A DNA stretch of 64,000 nt from positions 10,405,263 through 10,469,262 of the forward strand of contig CP092869.1 of assembly GCA_030710605.1 (NCBI GenBank), read 5' to 3'. The position numbers and the translations under genes are program-made. The DNA is from Cordylochernes scorpioides. Lineage: Eukaryota > Arthropoda > Arachnida > Pseudoscorpiones > Chernetidae. Positions 20,955-32,234 of this stretch are shown here, one piece after another. Each line of letters opens with the position of its first letter. The first letter of the stretch is position 1. Under the pieces are notes generated by a model. It did not search any database and was not told the DNA's origin. It worked only from the letters and a program-made list of their open reading frames with translations.

Positions 20955-21042
20955 TTTGAAAAGGCATATATTGGATCAAAATATCAATTATTTATGGATT
21001 GCTCTATTTAGGTAAAATAAATGATATTTTGATCCAATATAA
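20955..21042. repeat. Truncated family A fold-back
   Basis: AAAAGGCATATATTGGATC then GGTAAAATAAATGATATTTTG. The central hammerhead part is deleted, and the right arm is joined directly to E1 sequence at about 21042. Confidence 0.7.
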
Positions 21043-21190
21043 GGGCGAAACCGCTGGGAGGGTTCACCACTAATGAGCCAGGCCCTCCCTTTAATTTTTC
21101 CATTGCAGTAAGGACAGTAGAAATTGTTTTATTTTAAAAAGAATATTACGCCTCTAAAATAGTTTTGTAATTTGATAACAGATGGCGCGC
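21043..21190 (+). repeat. Family E1 partial copy
   Basis: Starts abruptly in the permuted hammerhead-like block (GGGCGAAACCGC..CTAATGAGCCAG, 21043-21082) and runs to CAGATGGCGCGCTAGTGC. It shares most bases with 21413-21545. Confidence 0.7.
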
Positions 21191-21289
21191 TAGTGCATCG
21201 TAACATAATTGTTCAAATAAAAGACACAATTTGATATTTGCGGAAGAGCGATTGCTCGAAGCATATTATATATTTATAATTATATTTAA

Positions 21290-21580
21290 TTCTGCTGTCC
21301 TAAAAGCTTATGTCCATAGTTTTTCTAAAATACCCATTCCAAGAGTCTTAAAACAGTCAACTATAAAAGGAAGTTCCAAAAATGCAATATAACAGCGGTA
21401 TGGTAGATTAAACTGGCGAAACCGCTGTGAGGGTTCACCACTGATGAGCCAGGCCCTCCCTTTAATTTTTCCATTGCAGTAAGGACAGTAGAAATTGTTT
21501 TATTTTAAAAAGAATATTACGCCTCTAAAATAGTTTTGTAATTTAATTAAAGATTTATTTATGGATTGCTCTATTTTCAA
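21290..21580 (+). repeat. Family E1 second copy plus family A terminus
   Basis: The 40-nt block 21413-21452 is perfect: CTGGC, GAAA, CCGCTGTGAGGGTTCACCA, CTGATGA, GCCAG. It ends in ATGGATTGCTCTATTTTC, the family A outer end. Confidence 0.75.
21413..21452 (+). ncRNA. Permuted hammerhead-like 40-nt block (reference copy)
   Basis: GAAA precedes CTGATGA, so helix II (CTGGC/GCCAG, 5 bp) is the open outer helix. ACC can pair GGT as stem III, with GTT as the would-be cleavage triplet. Only five bases (CACCA) separate it from CTGATGA, so stem I is absent. The block is exactly 40 nt in seven other E1/E2 copies, and helix II covaries between E1 and E2. Whether it cleaves is unknown. Confidence 0.5.
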
Positions 21581-21599
21581 AAATATTAATATATGTGGT

Positions 21600-21796
21600 G
21601 ATCTGTTAATCAGTTGTTTGTGGTGTGGCAAGTGGTAAGGAATTACACAGGTAGCGGGATCCGAGAGTGAAAATCGTGAGGAATAGATCAGAGAGGAAAG
21701 AGAAGGTTCACCCTGGGAACAACCGGTGTGGAGACCATCTCGGTGAGAAATGTCTCCCATCAAATCCAGGTTTTTTAAAAACTCTTTTGATTAGAA
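21600..21796. repeat. Repeat H, partial copy at gap edge
   Basis: GTGGTGTGGCAAGTGG, GGAATTACACAGGTAGCGG and GAACAACCGG resemble repeat H. It runs into the assembly gap. Confidence 0.35.
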
Positions 21797-21896
21797 NNNN
21801 NNNNNNNNNNNNNNNNNNNNNNNNNNNNNNNNNNNNNNNNNNNNNNNNNNNNNNNNNNNNNNNNNNNNNNNNNNNNNNNNNNNNNNNNNNNNNNNN
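21797..21896. other. Assembly gap, 100 N
   Basis: Exactly 100 N, a conventional placeholder length, so the true distance is unknown. Open frames crossing it are meaningless. Confidence 0.99.
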
Positions 21897-21899
21897 TAA

Positions 21900-22030
21900 A
21901 GTATTCCCCAGGGGTAAGGGCTTTTCGAATGTGTATACATGTAGTGCACTTACAGTAAAAGCAGTCGCTAAATACCCACCATGATTATCATGGCCTGTAC
22001 CACGTGTACTAGGGATAAGCAAAAAAAAAA
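21900..22030 (+). mobile_element. SINE family V, 3' tail
   Basis: CTTACAGTAAAAGCAGTCGC, TGATTATCATGG, CTAGGGATAAGC and an A-run. The 5' part lies in or beyond the gap. Confidence 0.75.
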
Positions 22031-22178
22031 GGAGATGCTATGTAGATTTCCCGAATTTTTTTTAGAAGGCTGGACATATGGCCACCCAGGGAGATGTTCG
22101 GACCAGGCTATTTTCTCTTCCCTTATACTTCTACACAGACCATCTTTATTTGAATATTTCTAATTATTATGACATATA

Positions 22179-22961
22179 CAGTAGGGCATCCTTTTAGCGG
22201 ATACCTCTCTATAAAGGACAGTTTTCATTTGTAAAATTACCATTTTTACTTTTTAGCAACTCTCCGGTAAGAGGACACCTCTCTCTAAAGGACACTTTGG
22301 CTATGCAATTAGATGTCCTTTACAGGGAGGTTCTACTGTATTTAGCAACTCTCCGGTAAGAGGACACCTCTCCCTAAAGGACACTTTGGCTATGCAATTA
22401 GATGTCCTTTACAGGGAGGTTCTAGTGTATTTAGCAACTCTCCGGTAAGAGGACACCTCTCCCTAAAGGACACTTTGGCTATGCAATTAGATGTCCTTTA
22501 CAGGGAGGTTCTACTGTATTTAGCAACTCTCCGGTAAGAGGACACCTCTCCCTAAAGGACACTTTGGCTATGCAATTAGATGTCCTTTACAGGGAGGTTC
22601 TAGTGTATTTAGCAACTCTCCGGTAAGAGGACACCTCTCCCTAAAGGACACTTTGGCTATGCAATTAGATGTCCTTTACAGGGAGGTTCTACTGTATTTA
22701 GCAACTCTCTGGTAAGAGGACACCTCTCCCTAAAGGACACTTTGGCTCTGCAATTAGATGTCCTTTACAGGGAGGTTCTAGTGTATTTAGCAACTCTCTG
22801 GTAAGAGGACACCTCTCCCTAAAGGACACTTTGGCTATGCAATTAGGTGTCCTTTACAGGCAAATTCTACTGTATTTAGCAACTATTCAGTAAGAGGACA
22901 CCTCTCCCTAAAGGATAGTTTGGCTATGCAAATAGGTGTCCTTTACAGGGAGGTTCTACTG
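22179..22961. mobile_element. pogo-like MITE expanded to an 89-bp tandem array
   Basis: The ends CAGTAGGGCATCCTTTTAGC and CAGGGAGGTTCTACTG are CAGT-type inverted termini flanked by TA (22177-22178, 22962-22963). Inside, 89-bp units repeat about eight times (AACTCTCCGGTAAGAGG, GGACACTTTGGCTATGC). Junction words alternate TTCTACTG and TTCTAGTG through the first seven units, giving a 178-bp higher-order period. It has no coding capacity. Confidence 0.85.
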
Positions 22962-22964
22962 TAT

Positions 22965-23505
22965 ATATTATATATATTAGAAATACCTATTTATATTTCA
23001 AAATGCATATAATTCACTCAATTTTAATCGATTTATGTCTAGACGCTCTGTCATTGAGCTCACGATTAAAAACCATTGTGTGTATTCTATCAAATAGGCC
23101 CATATAAAATATTGGCAAAAAAGAGGTGGATAAAAAGAAGGTTGATTTGAATATCATTTATTATTTTCGTCACACATCCATCAATAATCTATAATTCAAT
23201 CCTATCGATTTATCAGTGAGGGAATAAATTGATTATGCGGTAATAGAGAAGTGGGTGAGTGTATCCTGGCAATATCTATTACACCCATCGTCTTTCTTAT
23301 TCAGATTCTGAAATGGAAGTGATTTATTAATCGTTTTCTCTACACTGGCTTTTATCAACCTTTCCCAGCTTTCACATAGGTATTGTTATAACAAAAACCT
23401 TTACTAGGTATTAGAGAACTACTATATAAGGTCTAAGAATCATATTCTTATCTGTACTTGAAATATTGATGCAAATAATATTATAATTGAGTTAAATAAA
23501 TTTAA
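22965..23505. other. AT-rich DNA
   Basis: Nothing recognised. Confidence 0.45.
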
Positions 23506-23529
23506 AATATTTGCAGAGTTTCTTTATTA

Positions 23530-23585
23530 AGGTATCGGGAGGCAAGCTTTCGCGTGGTCGCGCTTCATCAGGCCACTGGCTCCGC
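23530..23585 (-). ncRNA. Hammerhead-like motif, AGCT stem III type
   Basis: Minus strand: GTGGC, CTGATGA, A, GCG..CGC helix II, GAAA, GCTT, GCCTC. The core is complete. Stem I GTGGC/GCCTC has one mismatch, and stem III AGCT is self-complementary with no loop, so only a dimer could fold. TTAATAAAGA lies downstream. Confidence 0.45.
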
Positions 23586-23902
23586 AAAGGCTTGCAACAG
23601 ATACAATAGAGATTCAGAGAAATACATTTAAAAAAAATCAAAAATATAAATAGTGGCAGTTGTAGAGGGTACAGTTTCATTGGGGGTTGGCATCATCTGC
23701 GTTGAATATGCTGGAACTGTTGGGGTAGATCAATTCTTCTGTTTATGCTATTATTGTCTTTGGAGATTCTAGAATGAATCTATTGTATTTGTAGAATATG
23801 TTATGGAAGTGACATGTGACATATTGTAGGTTGAATTGATGACCTGTAGAATATTCGTGCTGGAATATTAAGGATTTGTTTTCTTGGTCTCTAATATTAC
23901 GG
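23586..23902. other. Unassigned DNA
   Basis: A locally balanced composition region beside the hammerhead-like motif. No gene recognised. Confidence 0.35.
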
Positions 23903-24060
23903 CTATAAAGAAAGCATATCCTGACCAGGAGTATATGCGCTTTTTATATGGCAGAGCGCCATCTAGTGGAACAGAATTCAACTATATGGCGCTCTGCCAT
24001 CTAAAAAGCACATGTGCTCCTGGTCAGGATATGCTTCCTTTATTTTTAATAAAGACTTAT
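23903..24060. repeat. Fold-back family B, short palindrome
   Basis: AAGCATATCCTGACCAGGAG / CTCCTGGTCAGGATATGCTT with AGAGCGCCATCTAGTGG in the arm. The centre is deleted as in 2804-2999. Confidence 0.85.
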
Positions 24061-24300
24061 TATTAAGACCCACTTATTATTATTTTTCTATAGTTTTTTT
24101 TTTATCTATGTAATACAAGTTACTGAGACCAAATCCAAATAAGAAATAGTGTGTGGCGTTTCTTTCTATTGTAGACCTCGAAATACGTGGTGTCGCTGGA
24201 GACCCGCTGGTGATTCTCCACCAAACTCTGCAACGGTGGTAGAGGTGCCATATTCATTGTACATAGCATGATGCATATATACTTAGTCTAGCAATAAATA
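24061..24300. other. Unassigned DNA
   Basis: No gene recognised. Confidence 0.4.
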
Positions 24301-24302
24301 TT

Positions 24303-25560
24303 GTTACAAAACCAAATCAGTGATAAAAATTTTAAGTTGACCGCGTGAAGTATTCAAAATACAGTAGTTGTTATTCGAATATCTCGTGCATACGTGTTTA
24401 GAAAAAAAATCGGAATATATTTGTTTTTTGATAATGGATTGGGGTGTTAAAGAAACCGTATAGCTGTAATAGCCTTACACAATGTAGGCCAAAGTCCTTC
24501 ATCCATTTTTAAACTTTTACAAAATTTGACTATTACGCGTCAATTTGTTTATCGAACCATTGAAAGGTTCAACAAGGCTGGCACTATTAATGACCTTGAA
24601 ATATCTGGTCGACCGCGCGTGCAACGAACGCAAGCATCTATAAAAGCCATTCGCGAAAGAATTCGTCGAAATCCATGCCGCAAACAAAAGATCTTAGCAA
24701 AGCAGATGAATTTAGCTCCAAGAACCGTTTCCAGGATAATCAACGAAGACCTTGGACTGAGAGCTTTCAAACGATGCACAGGTCATTTGATAACCCCTGC
24801 TCTTAGAGATATTAGAAGGTTTAGATCAAAAATGTTGTTGGCGCGGCATGATGGTCGGTGGCATGAGAGAATCCTTTTCACAGACGAGAAACCTTTCACT
24901 GTCGAGGAAAAGATTAATCGTCAGAATGATAGGATATATACTCGTAGCTCTCTAGAAGCTTCTTTGAAAGTCACCATCCTTCTTCTGTCATGGTTTGGTG
25001 GGAAGTTAGCTACCAAGGTGTAACAGATCTCCATTTCTGTGCCAAAGGGGTAAAAACTACAGCTAAAAACTATCAAGAAGATATTTTGGAACAAATAGTA
25101 AAGCCTCTGAATACAAAAATGTTTAATGGAGAACATTGGATATTTCAACAAGGTTCAGCTCCTGCTCACAAAGCTAAGTCAACTCAACAATGGTTGGAGA
25201 CGAATGTTCCAGAGTTCATAAAGGCCAATGAATGGCCCTCTGGAAGCCCTGATTTAAACCCCTTGATTACAGTTTGTGGGCATATTTAGAGGAGAAGGTG
25301 TGCTATAAAAGATACCACAATTTGGATCAATTGAAATCAGCATTGGTGAGAGCAATGAGAGAAATACCCTTAGAAAAGGTGCGTGCCGTCATAGATCAGT
25401 GGCCCGAACGTTTGAGATCCTGTGTCAAAAATAAGGAAGGACATTTTGAATGATTGTATATATTTAAAATCTAAGTCCTATTGGCTAATACAATATGTAT
25501 TTATATTTCATTAGTTTTTGTTCTTAATCATTTAATTTATAAATTGTTTGTAACAAAATT
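24303..25560 (+). mobile_element. Tc1/mariner-class transposon, maT-like (DD37D), dead
   Basis: The transposase remnant 24440-25453 is surrounded by AT-rich flanks. TTGTTACAAAAC near 24303 and GTTTGTAACAAA near 25548 could be short inverted termini, which is uncertain. The element lies directly upstream of the truncated Gypsy LTR. Confidence 0.55.
24440..25453 (+). pseudogene. maT-like DD37D transposase, frameshifted
   Basis: Frame 1 (24526-25023) holds two helix-turn-helix regions (FVYRTIERFNKAG, APRTVSRIINEDLG) and the first catalytic Asp in ILFTDEKPF. Coding continues in another frame from 24990 (GEHWIFQQGSAPAHK) and shifts again near 25262 just before the LDYSLWAYLE block, ending KEGHFE at 25453. 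Second-to-third acidic spacing is 37 residues, the DD37D signature. The second Asp is replaced by Gly (QQGSAPAH). Two frameshifts plus a lost catalytic residue make it inactive. Confidence 0.8.
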
Positions 25561-25583
25561 TATGGCTAAACTGTATATATATA

Positions 25584-25853
25584 TGCAATATAATTCCCAC
25601 ACTACTTGTAAAAAGTCAACACATTTTATTTTAATATCCATATATTTTAATATCTATAATCAAAGAGTAAATAGTCAATGCTTGTATATAATTTTTTGAC
25701 CAACGACCCGAGGGGTAAGAGGAGAACAAAGGAGTTGGAAAATAAACAAAGGGAAAATGGCTGCGTTTCTTTTTGTCGCGTCTATTATTTCTTATATACA
25801 AATTTAGAGTTTTAAATTTATAATTATTTTCAAAGATATACCTTAATACGACA
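25584..25853 (+). repeat. Gypsy 5' LTR (possibly 5'-truncated)
   Basis: Begins TGCAATATAATTCCCACAC and ends near TTAATACGACA. It matches 31424-31709 closely, lacking a ~16-bp ATTTTAATATCCAT-type repeat unit present in the 3' copy. Confidence 0.8.
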
Positions 25854-25949
25854 GTATTTAGCCGACACAGGATATAATAACCGGTACGTTTTTTCTTTTT
25901 TAAAACTTTATTGGATTTAGCCTTTAGCCTACAACCATTCGCCACAAAA

Positions 25950-26647
25950 ATGCCAAAAAGGAAGTCAGATACCGACAATCATTTTGCTGACAGAAACGAT
26001 AATATGGAATTTAAATTAATGAAAGAACAAATTAATTTACTAACACAAATTATACAACACAACAGACGATCTCAAATAAAAATTATATAAGTAAATTCTC
26101 TGGCCTCAATCAAGATAAAAATATTCTCTTTCGTAACATTGAGGATGCAACGAACGACGAACGAGACAGAAAAAATTTAGTTATTCTAAATTTAGAAGAC
26201 GAAGCTAAAAATATATTTTATCGATTGGGCTTAGAACAAGAGACATATTTAAATATCAAACAGAAACTGTCCACAATCTATATATCAAAGAAGAAGACAA
26301 CGTTGGAAGAATTGTTCACTCGCCAATTGGAAAAGCCAGAAAAAAATAACGATTATTACCATTTTAAGGTTGTGGGTGCATTAGAGAACTCACTTCCAAA
26401 CAAGCAGATTGTTGAAGCACTTACGGCAGGTGTAACGTATGATTTGAAGAAAATGATATACACCAGGAACCCACAGACGCCTGAAGAATGGTTGGACTAT
26501 GTGAACACCATCCAGCGTGACCTTGACCGTTGCCGACCTGGAAGTGGACGTTTTGCCTTTCGCAACTACGCGGATACCACGCTGCCGAGCGGACATCAAC
26601 CCAGATCACAAGGATGTGATCCCTCATCAAGGAAAGAACCAGCATAA
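25950..26647 (+). pseudogene. Gypsy gag remnant
   Basis: The ATG at 25950 opens a 46-codon lysine/asparagine-rich frame ending at 26090. Coding then continues in another frame (26093-26647), with a stretch NDYYHFKVVGALENSLP and NPQTPEEWLDYVNTIQRDL that resembles a Gypsy capsid C-terminal region. There is no CCHC zinc knuckle. It ends where the protease frame begins (overlap from 26517). Confidence 0.6.
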
Positions 26648-29600
26648 TGTAAGACTATTCTTTAATTTATCTATTTTCACCTTCAATGTTAAATTTCTTG
26701 TGGATACTGGCTCTACCATTAACCTAATATCTTTTGATTATTTGCATAAAATTTTGCCATCAGATATATTTCGAAATATAACTAAATATTCAGTTAATAA
26801 GCATTCTAGAATTAATACATTGAGTGGATCAATCCAACCTATATTTTATGTTATTTTACCAGTCAGTTTTTTTAAAAGAAAAGTTAGCTTAAAATTTTAT
26901 ATATTTCAGCTACCATATGAAATTGCACTAATAGGATTATATACTCTAAAAAAATTAAAAACTAGAATTGACTTCAATAGAAATGTAGTGAGTCAACAAG
27001 GCACAAATATTCCTGCTACTTTTTTTTATTTTGAAACAGATTTGGCTTATGTAAATGATGCATACAATGTGATAAATCCAGATAGGAAATATAATATAAA
27101 CCAACACCTTCATATTGTTAATACACAAATCTTAGATAATCACTGTGCACCTTCAGGAAGTAATCCACTCTATGTTAATCATTTACAACAGACATTTTAC
27201 ACTCAATCAAGCATTCCAGGGGAAAATAAGTTAACCAGTGATTTAATTGATAAGTATCATAAGATAAACAACTTATTAGACCTTAAGTTAATTAGGTTAT
27301 TGAAATAATTTGCTGAAATATTTCCTACAGACCCATTTAAAGTTCCTACCCTACATATCCAACCTGTACAGATTAAACCAAATACAGATAGAGTAATCAG
27401 GTTGCGACCGTATAGAATTCCATTTACATATAGGAAAGAAATAGATATACAAATCAATGAGATGTTAAAAAATAATATAATAGAACCGGCCATAGGTGAA
27501 TATGCTTCACCCATTACTCTAGTAAAAAAGAAAAATGGAACATTTAGAATGTGTGTGGATTTCCGAAAATTAAATGAACACATTCCAGTTGATCCCCAAC
27601 CTATACCATTAATAGAATCAGTGATAGAAAAACTGTCGAAAGCTAAGTATTTTTCCAGCCTTGATTTGAGCAACGCTTATTGGACAGTTCCTATCCATCC
27701 GGATTCTCGACCTTATTTAGCCTTCACCACCCACGCAGGAGTGTACATGTTTAAAAGATTACCTTTCGGGCTACGAAGCTCACCACAGATCTTCGAGAGA
27801 GCTATTGGACAAATACTTAGAAAATATAACTTCCAATTTCTAGAACACTACTATGATGATTTTATATTTTTTCTGATAGTTTTGAAGAATACTTAGAACA
27901 TCTTCGTTTATTCTTCCAACTATACAGGGCAGAAAATATCCGCCTCAACCTTAACAAATGTCAATTATGTAAGACCTCCATTAGCTTCCTAGGATACGAA
28001 ATCACACAGGGCACTTATAAACCTCACCTAACTAACACTCAGGTAATAGGAACCATCCAACCTCCGACTAATGTTAAAACTTTACAGTCATTTTTAGGTG
28101 TCGTAAATGTATATCATAAATTCATTCCCCATTATGCACAGCTTAGATCGCCTTTAAATATACTTCTAAAAAAGAATATTCCTTTTAAGTGGACTCTTGA
28201 ATGTCAGAAGGCATTTGAAGATTTGAAAAGCAGCCTAACTGCATCACCAGTTTTACATATCTTTAAAGAAGATTTACCCTGCTTCTTATATTGTGACGCG
28301 AGTACATTAGGGATATCCGGAATTCTAAAGCAAAAGGATGAAAATGGAGAAGAACATCCTGTACAATATTTCTCTCGTTCTCTACGCAAGTATGAACAGA
28401 ACTATTCCATCTCGGAGCTGGAGTGTTTAGCTATCATTGAGTCTATCGAATACTTCAGGGTGTACCTGCTTGGTAGACATTTCACCATTTATTCTGATCA
28501 CCAAGCTCTGGTCTATTTGAAAAATATTAAAAATCCGTCAGGTAGGTTATTTAGATGGTCCTTGAGACTCAGCCCATACACTTTTGACATACACTATCTG
28601 AAAGGTAAAAAACAACTCGAGGCAGACTTGCTATCAAGACAACCATTTTGCGGATTTCTAGAGGCTCAACAATTGGAGGGACACCAGCATCTGGTACCTG
28701 AGAAATATCAATCACTCATCAATACTGATGGACTTGCGATTATTATTAAAAAGGGCGTACCCAGAGTAGTCATACCTGATACACTAAGAAATAAGTTACT
28801 CCAGAAAGCACACGAATGGTATAACCATCCAGGAATCACACAACTCACTAGGTTAATCACTAGTCAGTATTATTGGGATGGTATGACCAAAGATATAAAT
28901 AACTATGTTTGTAAATGCAAAATTTGCCAAATAGTAAAACCTCCGAAAGGACCCACATATGGAGAAATGGGTACCTTACCACTCGCGAAGGAACCTTATG
29001 AACTTATGTCGATGGACACAGTAGCCGGATTTAATAAGTATGGTGGTAACCGAGCTTATTTACATGTAATATGTGATCACATGAGTCGATACTGTTGGAC
29101 TTTTCCTAGTAAATCTACCTCTACCCTGACCTATATTCAAATCCTAAAAAGGTAATTTCAGGAAGGTATTCCTAAAAACCTACTGACAGACCGAGCTCCC
29201 GCATTTACATCCGCTCAATTTAGAAGGTTTTTAATCTCACAAGGTATAAAACCCTTGTATACCACAGCAAATCACCCACAGTCAAATGGTCTGAGCGAGA
29301 GATTGAATGCAACCATAACAGGGAAACTAAAGATACTCCATTTAGAACACCCCAAACAGACATGGACCAAACAGATAGAAAGGGTCTCCAGAATCTACAA
29401 TCTAACTCCACATACAGTGACGGGATTTCCTCTCATCTATTTATTAAAAGGGATAGTCCCTAACAATTTAAACAACCATGTTCAGACATTTCCCGAACTC
29501 TCAGAAGCAAGAAGAATAGCATTACAAAAGACCCAAGCAAGGCATAAGGCCGAAAAACTAATGTACGATCAAAAACATAAAAAGATTGATTTTGTACCAG

Positions 29601-30526
29601 GGGATCTAGTATTGGTGAAAGTTTATAGACATCCGAATACTCCAAAGTTGGAACCTAACTATACAGGCCCATATGAGATCTTGGAAATACTATCACCTCA
29701 GGTAGTGCGCATTAATAGACCAAATAGACCTTTGAAGTTACAGACAGAAATTATAAATATAGAAAAACTTCGTAGATATGTAGAAAATATTCCCCATATC
29801 ACACCTCCTACGGAACTTTCCGACTCTCCTCCTAGACAGAACTATTTTCTATTTCCATATAGGCACTTAACTACAGATATCTTGGGTGATCCGGGTTCCT
29901 CCAGACCAAGGACATGGTTTCAACCGTTTAACCATTTGGACAACAGTATTTTCACGGATGAAAAAATTTATAAGCCTGATTTTCCAATAACATCCAAACC
30001 AACTTTTTCATCAATAGTGAAGCCCACTAAATCCAGTACATTGGTCTTAGACCCTAAAATCAATCCATTCGATAATATGGTGGAAAGTAATTTGGATACT
30101 ACCAAAGAAAAATTACACAGTAAACTTAATCCAAATGCCGATGTCTTTATACCAACAACCTTGGCGACCAAAGAATTTTCACATTATTTAAATAAAGACT
30201 CGTTAATAAATAATGTTATCACACTGTGTACATTTTTGTATAAAACTGTTATATTTAGAATTAAAAAATTCCCATTGTTTTTAATTACCACAATAATATT
30301 TTGGATTCTTTATACTCATTTAGCATCTTGTATATACCTTCTTCCTTTATTGTTTTATATCTTGCCTCTACCCATACAAACAAACCTACATATCTCTTAT
30401 AAAATGTTTTTGATAAAATGGACCGTTAGAATAGTGGAATATATAAATTTGTATATAAATGTAATGTTGGACTATATGAGGCGATATGATAATTTTAATC
30501 AAGCTATAAACTCAAATGATATATGA
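26517..30526 (+). pseudogene. Gypsy pol remnant (PR-RT-RNase H-IN plus C-terminal extension)
   Basis: Protease: FLVDTGSTINLIS (about 26691). RT: KKKNGTFRMCVDFRKLN, LPFGLRSSPQIFERA and catalytic YYDD (27849-27860). RNase H: FLYCDAS, SELECLAI, IYSDHQAL. Integrase: His/Cys finger HEWYNHPG..CKCKICQ, then MSMDT, LLTDRAPAF and HPQSNGLSERLN as D, D, E. After integrase a ~200-residue tail ends with hydrophobic runs (FPLFLITTIIFWILYTHL and IYLLPLLFYILPLP), giving two possible membrane segments. Breaks: stops at 27306 and 29153, frameshift near 27868. Confidence 0.9.
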
Positions 30527-31423
30527 CCTTGAAGACTTGAATATATTACTTTAAAATGTGAACATAAAAACACTTGATGCGTGTGTGGGTTTAAATAGCC
30601 TATAAATATCTTTAGCCACCTTACAATATGCAGAGGCTAGCGCTTATCGTTAGTCGGGTATAACAACCCCGCATACCTCCATTCGTTTTGTCTGGTGTAG
30701 GACAGACAAGATGTAAAGGCCTACAGATTTAGGACAATAGTAATAAGTTAATTTACGAATAGCAATACGATAGAACAACTATAGGATTAGTATAAGCGTT
30801 TTTATAAGATAAACTATCGAGGGTTAAAAGAAAAAAGAAAATTTTGGATTTTTAAACACATCATCCTCTAAGATATGGTATAACCCCATCGGTTAGTTTC
30901 GAAAATTGATGTTCGGTAAAACCTATCCTAAGATGAGCACTTAAAAATGTTAGTTCGAATTAGAGATCATCCTTTAAAAAAAAAAAAAAAAGAAGAAAAT
31001 TTTGACTGTAGTGCTTTGACCTATGTACTTCCATTGAGTGAGTCGTAAACTCCATGTACGAGTATATCATAGGAAAAAGTACACAGACAACGTTACCCAG
31101 ACTTCCAGGTTGGAACATAGGTCTAGCCAACTTGTGGCCAACGATAGGAAGAATAGGGATCGTAGGATGAAGAAAGATATGAACATTTTCAAAGTGAGCA
31201 ATCTTGGCCGAGAGATCTACCATCCGTAGTCTTAGCTTTTTAACCACGCACTGTTCGAATCCTATCGACTTATTAGAGAATAAAGATGTAATAAATAACA
31301 GTTTAAAATATCAATAGTATATCATAACCTCGTTAGGATATTTTCAATTCAGAGAAAATTAAATTTTTTTATCTAGACTGTGCAGCTACGAATTTCATCT
31401 TGCGCACACCCACACAGGTTCAC

Positions 31424-31709
31424 TGCAATATAATTCCCACACTACTTGTGTAAATAGTCAACACATTTTATTTTAATATCCATATATTTTAATATCCATA
31501 TATTTTAATATCTATAATCAAAGAGTAAATAGTCAATGCTTGTATATAATTTTTTGACCAACGACCCGAGGGGTAAGAGGAGAACAAAGGAGTTGGAAAA
31601 TAAACAAAGGGAAAATGGCTGCGTTTCTTTTTGTCGCGTCTATTATTTCTTATATACAAATTTAGAGTTTTAAATTTATAATTATTCAAAGATATACCTT
31701 AATACGATA
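31424..31709 (+). repeat. Gypsy 3' LTR
   Basis: TGCAATATAATTCCCACAC to TTAATACGATA, matching the 5' LTR. Flanks are (TA)n, so a target duplication cannot be read unambiguously. Confidence 0.75.
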
Positions 31710-32234
31710 TATATATAATTATCTTTTATAAATAGAACAGACTGTGCACCTTTGTATGTATTGACAAGATGTCAATAAAATTATTTTAATTGTCAAATTC
31801 TCTTTGGATTAGGTCTTATTACCTCATGTTTATAATCTATAATCCAAATTGTGTTTTATTATTATGAAATGAAGGCGTTATAATTTATTTTATTTTTATA
31901 TTTATGAATATATTGTCACGTTTGTGAATTTTATAATTAAATTTTTTTTTCAATGAATTTTGTATATTAATTTAAAAAGTAATTTTTGTTATCATCATCA
32001 CATACACAATGTATTTTTTTTTATATAAACAAACGATAATAAACAACAACAACGACAATGTAATTTGCATCTTCATTATTATAAAACAACAAATAAATTA
32101 ACAATATAAAAATATATTTTTTTACATTACAACATTTTAACATTTAACACAAAAACGTTACAATATATTATTTTTTTTAAATGCAGAAATAGAGGTAAAA
32201 ATAATAAAATTCGGTTAAAAGCAAAATGTCCCGG
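31710..32234. other. Very AT-rich DNA
   Basis: Nothing recognised. Confidence 0.5.

Larger units (their letters stand above)
25584..31709 (+). mobile_element. Gypsy (Ty3-type) LTR retrotransposon, degenerate
   Basis: About 6.1 kb with matching LTR segments at both ends and domain order gag-PR-RT-RH-IN, the Ty3/Gypsy order. It contains one gag frameshift, in-frame stops in pol at 27306-27308 and 29153-29155, and a frameshift at about 27866-27872 just after the YYDD motif. It is not autonomous. A polypurine-like A/G run at 30970-31000 followed by TGACTGTAG may mark the true 3' LTR start, which would make the 5' LTR truncated. Confidence 0.9.

Noticed and set aside
21667-22022. ORFs of about 105 codons on both strands
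   Set aside because: They cross the 100-N gap.
22179-22961. Possible CRISPR array
   Set aside because: 89-bp head-to-tail units with no spacers inside a MITE.
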